DNA of 64,000 nt from CAIZQW01 sp942493055 (GTDB taxonomy: Bacteria; Verrucomicrobiota; Kiritimatiellia; RFP12; UBA1067): NCBI GenBank assembly GCA_942493055.1, contig OW818680.1, positions 2,976,001 through 3,040,000 on the forward strand, written 5' to 3'. Under the pieces are notes generated by a model that did not search any database, was not told the origin of the DNA, and saw only the letters and a program-made list of their open reading frames with translations. The position numbers and the translations under genes are program-made. Shown here piece by piece: positions 25,701-34,162 of the stretch. Position 1 is the first letter of the stretch. Each line of letters begins with the position of its first letter.

Positions 25701-28571
25701 GGCGCAGAGGCTGTTCCAAGCGTTCGTGGCCGCACTGTAATTCTGATAGGCATAACTGTTGACTGTCTGGGAGGCAAAAGGCGTCCAGGGCCCTAACTCG
25801 CTGGCGCCGGTCAGCACATTGACGCTCGTTGAATGCACCGGAGAGGTAAAGGTAACACCCGAACGCGAATAGATCTCCGAGGGCCAATACCATTCATTGT
25901 CATGGTTATTGCCCGAACTGGCACCAATGACAGATATGAGTCCGGTGCCCCCATCCGTAGCACCCGCACCCGAATTGTTAAGTGTCATTGATGAAACTAG
26001 CAACGTGCAATCGGATGAATGGAAGCCATATCCGCCAAAGAGGATCGGGCTCGCAGAGTCCGTCACCACGAATTCTGTCCCGCCCGCAGGGAAGGGAATA
26101 TCCACGTTCTGGAACTTGACGCGAATGGCTACGCTCGGCGTGGGTGTCAGCGTGGTGTAGAGTCTGAACTCTGTAGCATTCGCCTGCGCCGTGGTGATCC
26201 GCGCATCATATGGCAACTCTGTTCCGTTCCAAGCTGTTCCCGTGGTGTTCGCACGTTTCGACTCCGCCAGCAGTTGAGGCGTGTTGCTGCCGTTCCACTT
26301 CCAGATCTGATGGGCGACATAGCCGTCGCGACCTGTATTCACGCCAGTTGCGCCGTTGATATCGCGCGCATCCGGAAGCTGCACAATCCGGTACTCATAG
26401 AATTTGCGCGGGGACTGGTAATAGGCGATGATGGAGATGGAGGGCGTTTCAGGGGAAGCCACAACCGCGTTCATGTAACATTTAAGCACATAGTTCGTGC
26501 GCATCATGTCGGTCCAGCGGTAGGCGACATTGTAGTTATAGTCTGGGTCAGTCGCCAGCGGACGGCTCAGTCGCGCCTTGTAGCTCACGGTGCCCACGCC
26601 ATTGATGCTGTTCTGCTGGCCCTGGCTTCCCTGGTAGTAGCCCAGCCCCAGGCCGTCGCTGCCGCCCAGCAAACGGATGCCCTGGTTGCGGCGCTGGCCT
26701 GTGGTCTCGGCATCTGCAACCAGTCCAGCGATGGCGGTGCGCTCTGTCACATATTGGAAGCTTCCCGCGCTCCAGAAGGTCTCCTGGCCCCGGATGGGTT
26801 CCGGGCCCACGCGGACCGGCGCGGTATAACCGGCAAAGGTGATGGTGCCGAACCAGTTGCTGAGACCGGTAAAGTAGCTCGCCTGCCAACCAACAGAGAA
26901 GTTCTCAGAGTAGGAGATCTTGGGATACTTGTCATCCGCGTCTGTAAAGGCGTTTTGCGCAGCCGTGCCCGTGTTCCAGGCATTGAAATTCTGATATTCG
27001 CCGCGTCCGGCCAGGTAGTTGGTCTTGGCGGTGTCGAGCGTGAAGAGGACGTAACTCGACTCGCCAGGGGTGACAACCACGCCGAACCAGTCCGCAGGCC
27101 GGTTCGTAATCGAGCCGTCCGTCGGGCCGCAGTTGTCGCCGTAGGGCAGGACGCCGTTCTGGATGCGGTCCCGGTTGGTGTTCTGCCAGTAGACCTTGCC
27201 GGGGAATGTCCGGAAGGTGTTGGTGAAGGCGCCTGTGGCCTGGAAGTACCAGAGCAGGTTGGTCGCCTCCGCGTGGTTGACCAGATCGTATTTAGCCTGC
27301 CATTTGTTGGTGCCGCCGAGGGTCATGGGCAGGATGACAGGGTTCGTGGCGCCATTGACATAGAGCACGGTTGAGACGGTCTCGTGTTGGGACGGGAAGA
27401 GCCGCAAGGGGAAGATGAAGGGGTTGTTCGTGATCGAGCCGGAGCCGTCCGTGATGCCGCTTGCGGAGTAGAGCCGGGGCGACTTGTTCTCCGGCGGGAA
27501 GAGGGCGGGGTCGAGCGCCTTGGGATAGACTGTGTAGTCGTAGGACTGATAAAACTCCCCATTGAAGTAGCAGAGGAGGACGTATTCGAGGTCGCCGGCA
27601 TCCGGATAGACGCGCATGTCGGTCTGGGGCTGCCAGAGTTCGTTGTTGCCTGCTCCATCCCCACTATCGACGAGATGCATCTTGTTGGTCACCCAGGGCG
27701 TGGTCACCTGGTTGAGGTAGTTCCAGCGCGAGACCAGCAGCACATTGGTGCGCGTCGTGTCTTTGGTCGTATTAGGGCCTGGCGCATTGTCGATCCGGAA
27801 CTGGACACTCATGTCCTTGTTCACGCTCGGATAGACATTGAAGGGGGTCACCCCTTGATCCATCACCACATCAGCCGGCGGTTCGGATGCACGGATGTTG
27901 TCAATAGCAACAACAAAATTATCCTTTACGCTACCGTTAACCGTAGTGCGTACTAACTTTATAGCCATTGGCTGTGCACTATTAAAGGCGCGATTATATC
28001 TTACTAGTTCCCCGACATTTAAAGTGATGGAATCCACCTCTTCCCAAACATCAGGTGGTATGGGATATACAATGACACCATTATCAAGAATATTTGTAGC
28101 TACGTATATTTTAATAACTGGTGGTATCGTAGGTGTAGTTACCGACCCAATATCAAAATAGAGTGTGCCTATCCCGTTTGTAAATACCGGAGACTCTACT
28201 ACGGCCGCAAGGCTGTTTTGTATATATGCACAGTAATTAGTGTTCGGAGCAAACACGTTTTCATTCAGTTCCGGGGGAATGCTTATGCCGACTGTAAAGC
28301 GACCCATTCGACAATTCAAAAAGGACCATCCCGATTTATGAACGTGATTAGTTCCCTGCCGTGAACCATAAACGATTGTAGTTCCATAATGCTGCCACGT
28401 CGGCGGTGTTCCATCCGCCGTCAAGCTGTAATCGTCAAACGAGAGATACCGACCTGTATCGGGATCCAGGTCATTGACGGCTGCAGCAAAGGCCGAGGTG
28501 CTAAGCAAGGTGATGCACGCGAGCAGCGCGAACTGCTGGAGCATTGAAAAAAGTTTTGTTATTCTATTCAT
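22749..28571 (-). CDS. Giant secreted modular protein (1940 aa) with lamin-tail-like domain
   Basis: A signal peptide is evident: MNRITKLFSMLQQFALLACI followed by TLLSTSAFAAA. The rest is Asn/Thr/Trp-rich and beta-structured. A jelly-roll-like module recurs, marked by GIGTLYFDIG, VGTVSYKARL, LGSISFDYRA and LGTISFLARAF, each followed by a strand giving an IxIyVtT-type pattern. Around residues 1455-1560, VWINELNLNESYG and PAWMDLSGWRMEIL match the lamin-tail (LTD) pattern, a domain found in many secreted bacterial proteins. No catalytic motif or C-terminal anchor is recognised. GGAGGAGGAA precedes the ATG. It follows its own pseudopilin gene by only 24 bp, so the two are likely co-transcribed. 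I infer a cell-surface or matrix role. Confidence 0.75.
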   Translation of the reverse strand: MNRITKLFSMLQQFALLACITLLSTSAFAAAVNDLDPDTGRYLSFDDYSLTADGTPPTWQHYGTTIVYGSRQGTNHVHKSGWSFLNCRMGRFTVGISIPPELNENVFAPNTNYCAYIQNSLAAVVESPVFTNGIGTLYFDIGSVTTPTIPPVIKIYVATNILDNGVIVYPIPPDVWEEVDSITLNVGELVRYNRAFNSAQPMAIKLVRTTVNGSVKDNFVVAIDNIRASEPPADVVMDQGVTPFNVYPSVNKDMSVQFRIDNAPGPNTTKDTTRTNVLLVSRWNYLNQVTTPWVTNKMHLVDSGDGAGNNELWQPQTDMRVYPDAGDLEYVLLCYFNGEFYQSYDYTVYPKALDPALFPPENKSPRLYSASGITDGSGSITNNPFIFPLRLFPSQHETVSTVLYVNGATNPVILPMTLGGTNKWQAKYDLVNHAEATNLLWYFQATGAFTNTFRTFPGKVYWQNTNRDRIQNGVLPYGDNCGPTDGSITNRPADWFGVVVTPGESSYVLFTLDTAKTNYLAGRGEYQNFNAWNTGTAAQNAFTDADDKYPKISYSENFSVGWQASYFTGLSNWFGTITFAGYTAPVRVGPEPIRGQETFWSAGSFQYVTERTAIAGLVADAETTGQRRNQGIRLLGGSDGLGLGYYQGSQGQQNSINGVGTVSYKARLSRPLATDPDYNYNVAYRWTDMMRTNYVLKCYMNAVVASPETPSISIIAYYQSPRKFYEYRIVQLPDARDINGATGVNTGRDGYVAHQIWKWNGSNTPQLLAESKRANTTGTAWNGTELPYDARITTAQANATEFRLYTTLTPTPSVAIRVKFQNVDIPFPAGGTEFVVTDSASPILFGGYGFHSSDCTLLVSSMTLNNSGAGATDGGTGLISVIGASSGNNHDNEWYWPSEIYSRSGVTFTSPVHSTSVNVLTGASELGPWTPFASQTVNSYAYQNYSAATNAWNSLCARIQANDTVGVVVDGVRVGSWRGETIQASPSDNWRITEGWLNYNVADTWFAHLDASQADPELIQGVRSERILGLGSISFDYRAVAVPAQLKIQYTSGAFPQDDTELGWVDVTNLNIAATGSWTPANIYLAIAPATNLYVRVINNIVTNRKATVDVRNIVIWNNPTNSPNDWAAYNMKISDTETDKWWLDKQTVADTDVDKARSGYMNNSPTLNIIPGRPMTQFNPYIMAPRLTRGLGTISFLARAFTTAYAAGNTNTSIAVYVTTAGWDKNKPDVFWDKVYTFTNITNAFFRPFYYSHPTVPNDIKAVKLVVEGVVPSVGTPQRVCIEEIVVTEAIYPRFDITGVKLLLPGSPAPIVTKQPLEGEDIGVEAQLTNVLLDPEDIQVWITYVLGTNTWGVFNAPLDKQFTKPMTLVDAGERIYRITGDFMNTGIPEQEKYNVVQYIVWAEYVGNGLHTIYQTQDTAEHFTNPSWYFPVDLNRVGHVVTGEPKTSWTPYYITYDVPPGSVWINELNLNESYGSIGPKVFINPYIEIAQPAWMDLSGWRMEILNEYYEPRLAWRIESAGAIQPALGANGYGLFVVGPYAFEATSAVPSYPPLSTTTTVHQAIQNIRGSAGASLYPGGYRLKRPMGMYEHAITYEWDRNTIDTPNGETYVADEPAPQTPFKYVGREHYNGSLSFTGTVDVAAGQYARTDSTNTWAPGFVTFNWTPGRMNIGQTFPFAPSPGGSNVLVTSTLISPDGLTHGWQNNVRQNPLQFKLKKGQGTNFVYAAEPWFRFYGVTSNNVQILSPAQQTTITNFALALVNVQTNINLVSDLKLAPSVIDAVTTPGMIAWLQQYPDRGLSPSYFGAAGTNSPLTMTEKYWLDMDPTQTNRLLFSNHAIEPDTYGLWLTLEMATINQAGQTNRLTHLLGDAMVSIWIKESFTTQPYRPFGQYYVTDRSFDSNYWARTRINAYTNTAAWFKWRLDANDQRLSTNELINVPAP

Positions 28572-28595
28572 AGCTGTTCCTCCTCCTGGAGTTAA

Positions 28596-29504
28596 TTATT
28601 GCATCTTGGCGCGGATGGTGGCGTCGATTTCCGCGCCATTGCACAATTGTGTGGCGAGATCCTTCAAGTCCGTGGTGTTCGCGCCTGCGGGCTCCACCAG
28701 CCCATCCACATGGCCATCTGCAAAGACGACATGCGCAACCCACTTCTTTCCGATTCGATGGTTAAAGCCAAGATATTCGCTATCATTGGGATCCAGGACG
28801 CTGTCGCCTCGCATCGTGGAGGTGTCAACGGACTTTCCAAGCTGTCCTGGAAGCTCGGTAAAGAGCAGGCGTATGGCGGCTGTGCCGGACTGCGCAACAG
28901 TATCCATGTGCACCCAGCGGTGATAGCTGGCTGGATCATCCCGGTCATCATAGCCGAAATAGCGGTTCATCACATAGGAGCGATAGACACGTCCGCCCAA
29001 CTGGCGCTCGACCACCTTCTTGTGGGTATCGCAGAGAAAGACCGTGGCATCCTTTCCGAGATAGGGCCAGAGCACGCCATTGGTGATCGAGTAGAAGGCC
29101 TTTGAGTTGCTCTCTGCGCGGTTCTTCTCATAAAAGGTCGAGGCTGTCATGCTGTCGCGCATCGAAACATCGCGGCTGGGATAGGGCCACTGGCCGCCGG
29201 GCGTCCACGAAACCCAGGCACCTGACGAGTGATACCAGAGGGTCTTATTATAAAGGTCCACGGATTTCCATTCGAACGAACCGGCAGTGGGGAGATGCGT
29301 CTCATCGTCGACCCCGGTATGGTTGATGGTGTAGCTCGAGACAGCCTGGCCAAGGTTCTTGAGGTTGGCCTTGCACCTCACGGCGCGTCCCGACTCAATG
29401 GCGCCGGGCACGTAGGCAATCAATGCAGCAGAGAGCATACCGATGATACCGATGACCACCAGCAACTCCACCAACGTAAAACCATTCTTTAATTCCGTCT
29501 TCAT
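28596..29504 (-). CDS. Prepilin-type protein with FADGHV signature (DUF1559-like)
   Basis: 302 residues. MKTELKNGFTLVELLVVIGI gives an eight-residue leader, cleavage motif and helix. The C-terminal region has HVVFADGHVDGL, the signature of the large 'H-X9-DG' family of pseudopilins in Planctomycetes, Verrucomicrobia and Kiritimatiellota, although the spacing from the upstream His is longer here. These proteins accompany secreted enzymes and surface proteins in such genomes; their exact role is unknown. The start at 29504 lacks a ribosome-binding site. The giant secreted protein gene follows 24 bp downstream. Confidence 0.85.
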   Translation of the reverse strand: MKTELKNGFTLVELLVVIGIIGMLSAALIAYVPGAIESGRAVRCKANLKNLGQAVSSYTINHTGVDDETHLPTAGSFEWKSVDLYNKTLWYHSSGAWVSWTPGGQWPYPSRDVSMRDSMTASTFYEKNRAESNSKAFYSITNGVLWPYLGKDATVFLCDTHKKVVERQLGGRVYRSYVMNRYFGYDDRDDPASYHRWVHMDTVAQSGTAAIRLLFTELPGQLGKSVDTSTMRGDSVLDPNDSEYLGFNHRIGKKWVAHVVFADGHVDGLVEPAGANTTDLKDLATQLCNGAEIDATIRAKMQ

Positions 29505-30280
29505 AATAACACACACTAAAAACTTTTAGCCTTTTTATCGTTTTGTTATTGTGCGCTTTATCCACGCAAAAGGCAAGAAGGAAAGGGAAGTGGGAGGGGG
29601 AAAAGTTGGGGCCGGCTTCGCTTGACAGCTACGCCGAGCCAGGGAAGTTCTAAAGTGCTAAAGTTCGAGAGTGCTAAAGTTTGAGAGTTCGAGCCGGCTT
29701 CGGGAGGCAGCGGCTAGCGTCCTTGGGTCCTTGAGTCTTGGGTCCTTGAGTCTTGGGTCCATCCGTCAGGACGCACCTGCCTGCGGGCAGGATGCCCAAT
29801 GCCACTAACTTTTCATGTCGGCAACAGGGGCACGGAGAAAAACGCCCCTCCTCTTTCATGCGGGCGGGACCCGCCTACGCCAAAGGCTACGGCGTGGCAG
29901 GCGCCCACGCTCCCTTCTATTGCTGCCCTCAAAGGAGCGCGGGCATCTTGCCCGCCGGAGCCGGGATGGCTCCGCCACCATATTCCCCTGGGAGCGCTGA
30001 CGTCCTCGTCGGCACAGAGCCGAGACCCGCCTACGCCAAGGCTACGGCGAGGCAGGCGGCTCTGCCACCTTGCCTTGCGAAGTTTCCAGTCGGATCCGTT
30101 CCGTAGGGCATGCGATGCGCAAAGTGGCTGAGGCGTCTCGCCTCAGGGGAGGGACGCAAGGGAACCACGCGGATGAACATTGAACAATGTATTTCTCACA
30201 GAGGCACAGAGAGCACAGAGGAATACCATTTTTCGTGGTTTTCGTGTATTTCGTGGGCAAAAGCAACTGCCCCCTCCCAT
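29505..30280. repeat. Repeat-dense intergenic region
   Basis: No gene supported. 29644-29692 is a TTCTAAAG array. 29720-29762 is a CCTTGAGTCTTGGGT array. 29844-29955 is a 112-bp exact copy of 13874-13985. 30027-30060 is another CGCCAAGGCTACGGCGAGG palindrome. 30199-30258 is an ACAGAGGCACAGAGAGC and TTTTCGTGTATTTCGTGGG array pair. Confidence 0.85.
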
Positions 30281-30318
30281 ATAAAAAAGCAAGGGGCCCG
30301 CATTGCTGCGGACCCCTT
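30281..30318 (-). terminator. Rho-independent terminator of the secreted protein gene
   Basis: On the minus strand AAGGGGTCCGC pairs with GCGGGCCCCTT across a six-base loop, followed by GC and six T. It lies about 30 bp after the stop at 30348. Confidence 0.9.
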
Positions 30319-30347
30319 ACGTTCAACGTTTCTCTACGTTACACCAC

Positions 30348-31397
30348 TTAGAGAGTCGGTGCCTCTCCAGTCGTTACCGTGAAGAACTGGTAGGTGGTCT
30401 GATCGAACTCGGTCAGATCTGTCCCGAGATTTACCCAGTCCACGTCATCCAGGTCCACCTTGCCCCAAACTGTGAGCACTGCCCCGTTGTACAGAGGAGT
30501 TCCCAAGGCAACCAGCGAATCATCCGCATACTTTGCCATGACTGTGAGGGTCGTTGTGCCATCGACAACAATGGAATTAACCACTAACACCGGCGAATTA
30601 CCATTATCTTCAGGAGCGACGTTCATGACAAAGGCGTTGAAGCTGTCCGGATCTTCCGTTCCTGTAATCTCGTTCGCCAACTTCCATGCGTTGAGCTCTA
30701 ACGGATCGACCTGAGGGCCGGTTCCGCCGAACGCAACTGTGGACGAACCAAACGGATCGTCATTCCGGACTGCGACTTCATCAATAAAGCCCGTGCCTTG
30801 GAATCCGATCGAGTTCAGGGTCTGAAAACCCTCATTGTCTGTAATATCAAACAATGTATTACCATCAACGGTTACAGCCGTTTCATTGATTTTGACGGTT
30901 GCTTTAACAAGCGGGTCCTCAAATGTCAACATAACCGTAACGCGATACCACAAACTGGTATCAATCGCGGTTGAAGTTCCAACCCATACATTGCCACCGA
31001 GCCCATCGTCTTTAGTAACGGCAAGGTATCCATTTGTAACCGCAATCGCCAACTTTACTGCACTATCTACCGATGGCAACTCTTCACTTGGCACAAACTT
31101 AACGAGCATATCAGCATAAACGGGCGCGCTTGCAAACGACCCATCTGTCACCTCATTTGTCCAGACGCCGCCTTCGGTGTCGAGCTTGAGGAGCTTGCTG
31201 TCCGTCACGCCGACAATCGGACTATTTGCGTCCGTGACACCTGTTGAGGCATCCACAATAGCTGTGGCGTTGATGCCGCCTGTCCATACGCCTTCCAGTG
31301 TGCCACCTTCGAAGTCGTTGGTCGCACCTAGAAAACTAGCAGACGCGGTCATAGCTGTTGCGCACAGACCGGCTACAAAACACTTAGTAAGATTCAT
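30348..31397 (-). CDS. Secreted protein, LamG/concanavalin-like, function unknown
   Basis: 349 residues. An N-terminal signal peptide (MNLTKCFVAGLCATAMTASA) is followed by ATNDFEGGTLEGVWTGG, resembling the first strand of LamG-like lectin folds. LWYRVTVMLTFEDPLVKATV and GFQTLNSIGFQGTGFIDEVAV match the ring of strands in concanavalin-type domains (W-y-v-x-v, then G-x-x-f-iDev). The protein is acidic and Thr/Val-rich. A strong ribosome-binding site (AAAGGAGGA) and a strong terminator suggest high expression as a single-gene unit. No enzyme motif is seen, and a surface or structural role is only an inference. Confidence 0.7.
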   Translation of the reverse strand: MNLTKCFVAGLCATAMTASASFLGATNDFEGGTLEGVWTGGINATAIVDASTGVTDANSPIVGVTDSKLLKLDTEGGVWTNEVTDGSFASAPVYADMLVKFVPSEELPSVDSAVKLAIAVTNGYLAVTKDDGLGGNVWVGTSTAIDTSLWYRVTVMLTFEDPLVKATVKINETAVTVDGNTLFDITDNEGFQTLNSIGFQGTGFIDEVAVRNDDPFGSSTVAFGGTGPQVDPLELNAWKLANEITGTEDPDSFNAFVMNVAPEDNGNSPVLVVNSIVVDGTTTLTVMAKYADDSLVALGTPLYNGAVLTVWGKVDLDDVDWVNLGTDLTEFDQTTYQFFTVTTGEAPTL

Positions 31398-31801
31398 AAA
31401 AAGAATCCTCCTTTAATCAAACATCCGAAGAAAAAACGCTTTGACATGATGGTTTTCTCGTCTTTATCAGAACGATTCCGACCAAACCTGTCTTACGATT
31501 TCCCTTATTTTATACATTCAAAATTTTGCCCAACGGCCCGCGGACGACACTCGCCTTCCAGTACCATCAAACAAAACCATTCTTTCGTTGTATGGGTATA
31601 TTACCCCATGGGCGGCGAGACGTGCAAGCAGAAATTTAAAAAAAGTTCTAAAGAAGTTCTAAAGTTCTAAAATGCTAAAGTTCTAAAGTTAAAGCTTTGG
31701 AGAACCCGCTTTCGTGCTTTCCGAGCTACCCGTGCTGCTCGCGCTATCCGAAAAACTTCAGCGTTAAGCGTTGGGCGTTAAACGTTGAGCGTTTGAATTT
31801 T
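31398..31801. repeat. Intergenic region with three kinds of short-period array
   Basis: 31643-31690 is a TTCTAAAG array. About 31708-31750 has GTGCTTTCCGAGCTACCCG-type units. 31761-31796 is a GCGTTAAGCGTTGGGCG array related to one at 42.28-42.35 kb. An open frame from 31446 ends inside the arrays and is not considered a gene. Confidence 0.75.
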
Positions 31802-31849
31802 TGTCCCGTCCTGTGATAAGTTGACACTATTTCAAGAAGGGATAGTGCA

Positions 31850-32218
31850 ATGAGACGTCAGAGGTTGTATACTGAAGCATTCAAGCTTCATGTGTTGGAA
31901 GAGATCGCCGAGGGAAAATGGGCGTCGCCGTACGTTGCGGCGAGAGCCTACCGCGTGAGTTCGGTGTCGGTGTATCTCTGGCTTGAGAAGTACGGATACG
32001 GACACTTGATCAACAGGAGGGTCATCGTGAGTAAACCAGAGGAGCAGGACGAGCTGAAGAAGCTCCGCAGAGAGAATAAGCATCTGAAGGAGGCGCTGGC
32101 GGACAAGACGGTGGAGGTGCTCCTTGAGCGGGAGTTCTTCAGGATCGCCTGCCGGAAGGGCGGGGTAGACCCGGAGGATGTAAAAAAAAAGAGTGGCATG
32201 CTTGCGCCCGGGCCGTGA
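31850..32218 (+). CDS. IS3-family transposase OrfA
   Basis: 122 residues. The N-terminal helix-turn-helix (YTEAFKLHVLEEIAEGKWAS, then YVAARAYRVSSVSVYLWLEK) binds the element ends. It is followed by a leucine-zipper-like helix DELKKLRRENKHLKEALAD. Near its end a run of nine A (32182-32190) reads A-AAA-AAG in frame. A -1 slip there leads into the OrfB frame with no intervening stop (next codons GAG TGG CAT), as in the programmed frameshift of IS3 elements. Without the slip OrfA ends at GTGA, which also holds the OrfB start. Confidence 0.92.
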   Translation: MRRQRLYTEAFKLHVLEEIAEGKWASPYVAARAYRVSSVSVYLWLEKYGYGHLINRRVIVSKPEEQDELKKLRRENKHLKEALADKTVEVLLEREFFRIACRKGGVDPEDVKKKSGMLAPGP

Positions 32219-33066
32219 ACGAGGGTGGTGCAGAGGAGGCCGTCAACGCGGCCAGAGTATGCCGGCTGCTCGGGAAGACGCGCGCAGGTTACTATAAGCA
32301 GAGGAAAGCCCGTCAGAGGCTTGCCGTCGAGGAGGACTTCATAATTGAACAGGTGAAGTCCCAGCGCCAGATCCACCCCCGGATGGGCTGCAGGAAGCTG
32401 ATGGTCGTATGCGCTGAGGCTTTGCAGAAGGCGCAGCTCAGCATCGGGCGGGACAGGTTCATCGGCCTGCTGAGTCGCAGGGACATGCTTGTGCCGAAGC
32501 TGAAGACGTTCACCCCGAGGACGACCAGGTTTGACAGGGCTCTTCCAGTGGCCCGTAATCTTGTAAGGGACATGGAAGTCACCGGGAAGAACCAGGTCGT
32601 GGTCGCAGACCTGACCTATGTGCGGACGGACGAGGGATTCCTCTATCTCTCTCTGATCATGGACGCCTTTACGCGCATGGCGGTCGGATGGAACGCGGGC
32701 GACACGTTGGAGACGGAGGGGTGTCTGCGTGCCCTTGATATGGCGGAAGAGGAGCTTTTGAAAGACGTATGCAGGCCGATACATCACTCCGACAGGGGCT
32801 GCCAGTACGGGAGTCACCTGTACAGGGAGAGGCTGGAGGAACTTGGGATCAAGTGCAGCATGACCGAGGAGCTTCATTGTTATGAGAACGCGATGGCCGA
32901 ACGCCTCAACGGAATCCTGAAGCAGGAATATGGACTGGGATGTGTCTTCGCGACTAAGAAGCTGGCGCTGCTGGCGATCGCGCAAGCCATTTACATCTAC
33001 AATGAACTGCGCCCGCACGAAGGCCTTGGATACAAGACGCCCGCCGAGGTGCACCGGGCGGCGTAA
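32215..33066 (+). CDS. IS3-family transposase OrfB (DDE integrase domain)
   Basis: 283 residues from the GTG overlapping the OrfA stop, or the C-terminal part of an OrfAB frameshift product. The catalytic triad is visible: VVVADLTYVRT (first Asp), HHSDRGCQYGS (second Asp) and ENAMAERLNGILKQE (Glu), with the usual spacing of about 35 residues between the last two. The C-terminal YIYNELRPHEGLGYKTPAEV is the family ending. The frame is intact, so the element may be active. Confidence 0.95.
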   Translation: MNEGGAEEAVNAARVCRLLGKTRAGYYKQRKARQRLAVEEDFIIEQVKSQRQIHPRMGCRKLMVVCAEALQKAQLSIGRDRFIGLLSRRDMLVPKLKTFTPRTTRFDRALPVARNLVRDMEVTGKNQVVVADLTYVRTDEGFLYLSLIMDAFTRMAVGWNAGDTLETEGCLRALDMAEEELLKDVCRPIHHSDRGCQYGSHLYRERLEELGIKCSMTEELHCYENAMAERLNGILKQEYGLGCVFATKKLALLAIAQAIYIYNELRPHEGLGYKTPAEVHRAA

Positions 33067-33199
33067 AACGGGTGGCGCGACCCCCCTAGGGGGGTAAGAG
33101 GGAGACCCAGGATTCGCTACGCTCATCCCGGGGCCCGGACAACAAATCGAGAACAAGGTAATAAAGAAAAAAGTGACAACTTTAAATCAGGACTGGACA

Positions 33200-33270
33200 C
33201 GGGATCTATGAGACCGCTGCCAGAGGGCCGGTATTCCACTTTAGAACTTTAGAACTCTCGAACTTTAGAA
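33200..33270. repeat. Half-composite repeat plus ACTTTAGA array
   Basis: GGGATCTATGAGACCGCTGC matches the second half of the composite repeats at 20.16 and 42.17 kb and directly abuts the IS3 right end. 33238-33270 is a TTAGAACT array next to the mlaF stop. Confidence 0.8.
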
Positions 33271-34026
33271 CTACGCCCTGACCGTGTCGGGGCGAAAGAA
33301 GCTCCGGACCTTGGGGTTGTCGGAGGTGTCGCGGAGGTCGGCCGGGGAGCCTTCGGCGATGATGCCGCGCGTTTCAGCGTCGAGCATGATGCAGCGGTCA
33401 GCGACCCTGAAGATGCTCTGGAGTTCGTGGGTGACGATCATAAACGAGATGTTGTGGGTGTCCCGGAGGCGGAGGATCAGGCGGTCGAGTTCGGCTGAGG
33501 TGACAGGGTCGAGACCGGCCGAGGGCTCGTCCAGGAGCAGGACCTTGGGATCGAGGGCCATGGCCCGGGCGATGGCGGCCCGCTTCTTCATACCGCCGCT
33601 GACATCCGCTGGAAAATAGTTTGCAAAGGGTTTGAGGCCAACGAGTTCCAGCTTCATCTCCGCGATCAGCCGGCGGGCATCGGACGGGAGGTCAGTAAAG
33701 GACTCCAGGGGCAGGCAGACGTTTTCGAGGAGGGTCATGCTCCCGAAGAGGGCGCCGCTCTGGTAGGTGACGCCAAAGGAGCGCATGGCGCGTTCGCGCT
33801 CCTCCGAGCCGCCCCCCTGGATGCGGTTGCCCAGGATGCGCACCTCGCCGCCATAGAGCGGGTGGAGGCCGATGATATGCTTGAGCAGGGTGCTTTTGCC
33901 GCAGCCGGAGCCGCCGAGCACGACAAAGGTCTCGCCGCGCGCCACCGTGAAGGAGACATCCTTCAGGATGACCTGGTTCTCATACCCTGCCACCAGGTCT
34001 TTGACTTCTATGACTGTATTATCCAT
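33271..34026 (-). CDS. mlaF: ABC transporter ATP-binding protein, MlaF-like
   Basis: 251 residues. MlaF is the ATPase of the MlaFEDB complex, which moves phospholipids between the inner and outer membranes and so maintains outer-membrane asymmetry. Walker A VVLGGSGCGKSTLLK, Q-loop GVTYQSGALFGSMTLLENV, signature DVSGGMKKRAAIARAMA and Walker B VLLLDEPSAGLDPV are all intact. GALF-SMTLLENV is typical of the Mla/Ttg2A subgroup. The start at 34026 is chosen; 30 upstream in-frame codons (GSPDSAGSPDSS) are encoded by a CTATCCGGGCTTCCC repeat. It lies downstream of the permease gene, across a 137-bp repeat gap. MlaD and MlaC homologues are not in the window. Confidence 0.9.
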   Translation of the reverse strand: MDNTVIEVKDLVAGYENQVILKDVSFTVARGETFVVLGGSGCGKSTLLKHIIGLHPLYGGEVRILGNRIQGGGSEERERAMRSFGVTYQSGALFGSMTLLENVCLPLESFTDLPSDARRLIAEMKLELVGLKPFANYFPADVSGGMKKRAAIARAMALDPKVLLLDEPSAGLDPVTSAELDRLILRLRDTHNISFMIVTHELQSIFRVADRCIMLDAETRGIIAEGSPADLRDTSDNPKVRSFFRPDTVRA

Positions 34027-34044
34027 TTTTTTGCAAACTCCAAC

Positions 34045-34125
34045 TATCGAGCTATCCGGGCTTCCCGCGCTATCCGGGCTTCCCGACCTTACCTTTTCGG
34101 AAAGCGCGGATAGCACGGGTGAAAT
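34045..34125. repeat. CTATCCGGGCTTCCCG array with inverted partner
   Basis: Tandem units at 34045-34088 are followed by GGAAAGCGCGGATAGCACGG (34100-34120), their approximate inverse. The block lies between mlaE and mlaF. Confidence 0.7.
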
Positions 34126-34162
34126 CGGACAGCACGCAACTTTCGCAGACGCACGCCCCCCC

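Larger units (their letters stand above)
31802..33199 (+). mobile_element. IS3-family insertion sequence, complete (about 1398 bp)
   Basis: The left end TGTCCCGTCCTGTGATAAGT and the inverted right end (TGTCCAGTCCTGATTTAAAG on the other strand) match over the first ~35 bases with a few differences, including a shared GTTG-CACT segment. Two overlapping reading frames with a slippery A9 run sit between them. No clear target-site duplication is visible. The right flank begins GGGATCTATGAGACCGC, the middle of a repeat found intact elsewhere, so the element seems to have inserted into or beside that repeat. Confidence 0.88.

Noticed and set aside
29753..30131. Open frames over 29.75-30.13 kb
   Set aside because: They overlap the 112-bp repeat and palindromes; similarity to the 13.9 kb frames is due to shared repeat DNA, not protein homology.
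31446..31670. 74-codon frame upstream of the IS3 element
   Set aside because: It ends in a TTCTAAAG array (KEVLKF), lacks a ribosome-binding site and resembles no family.
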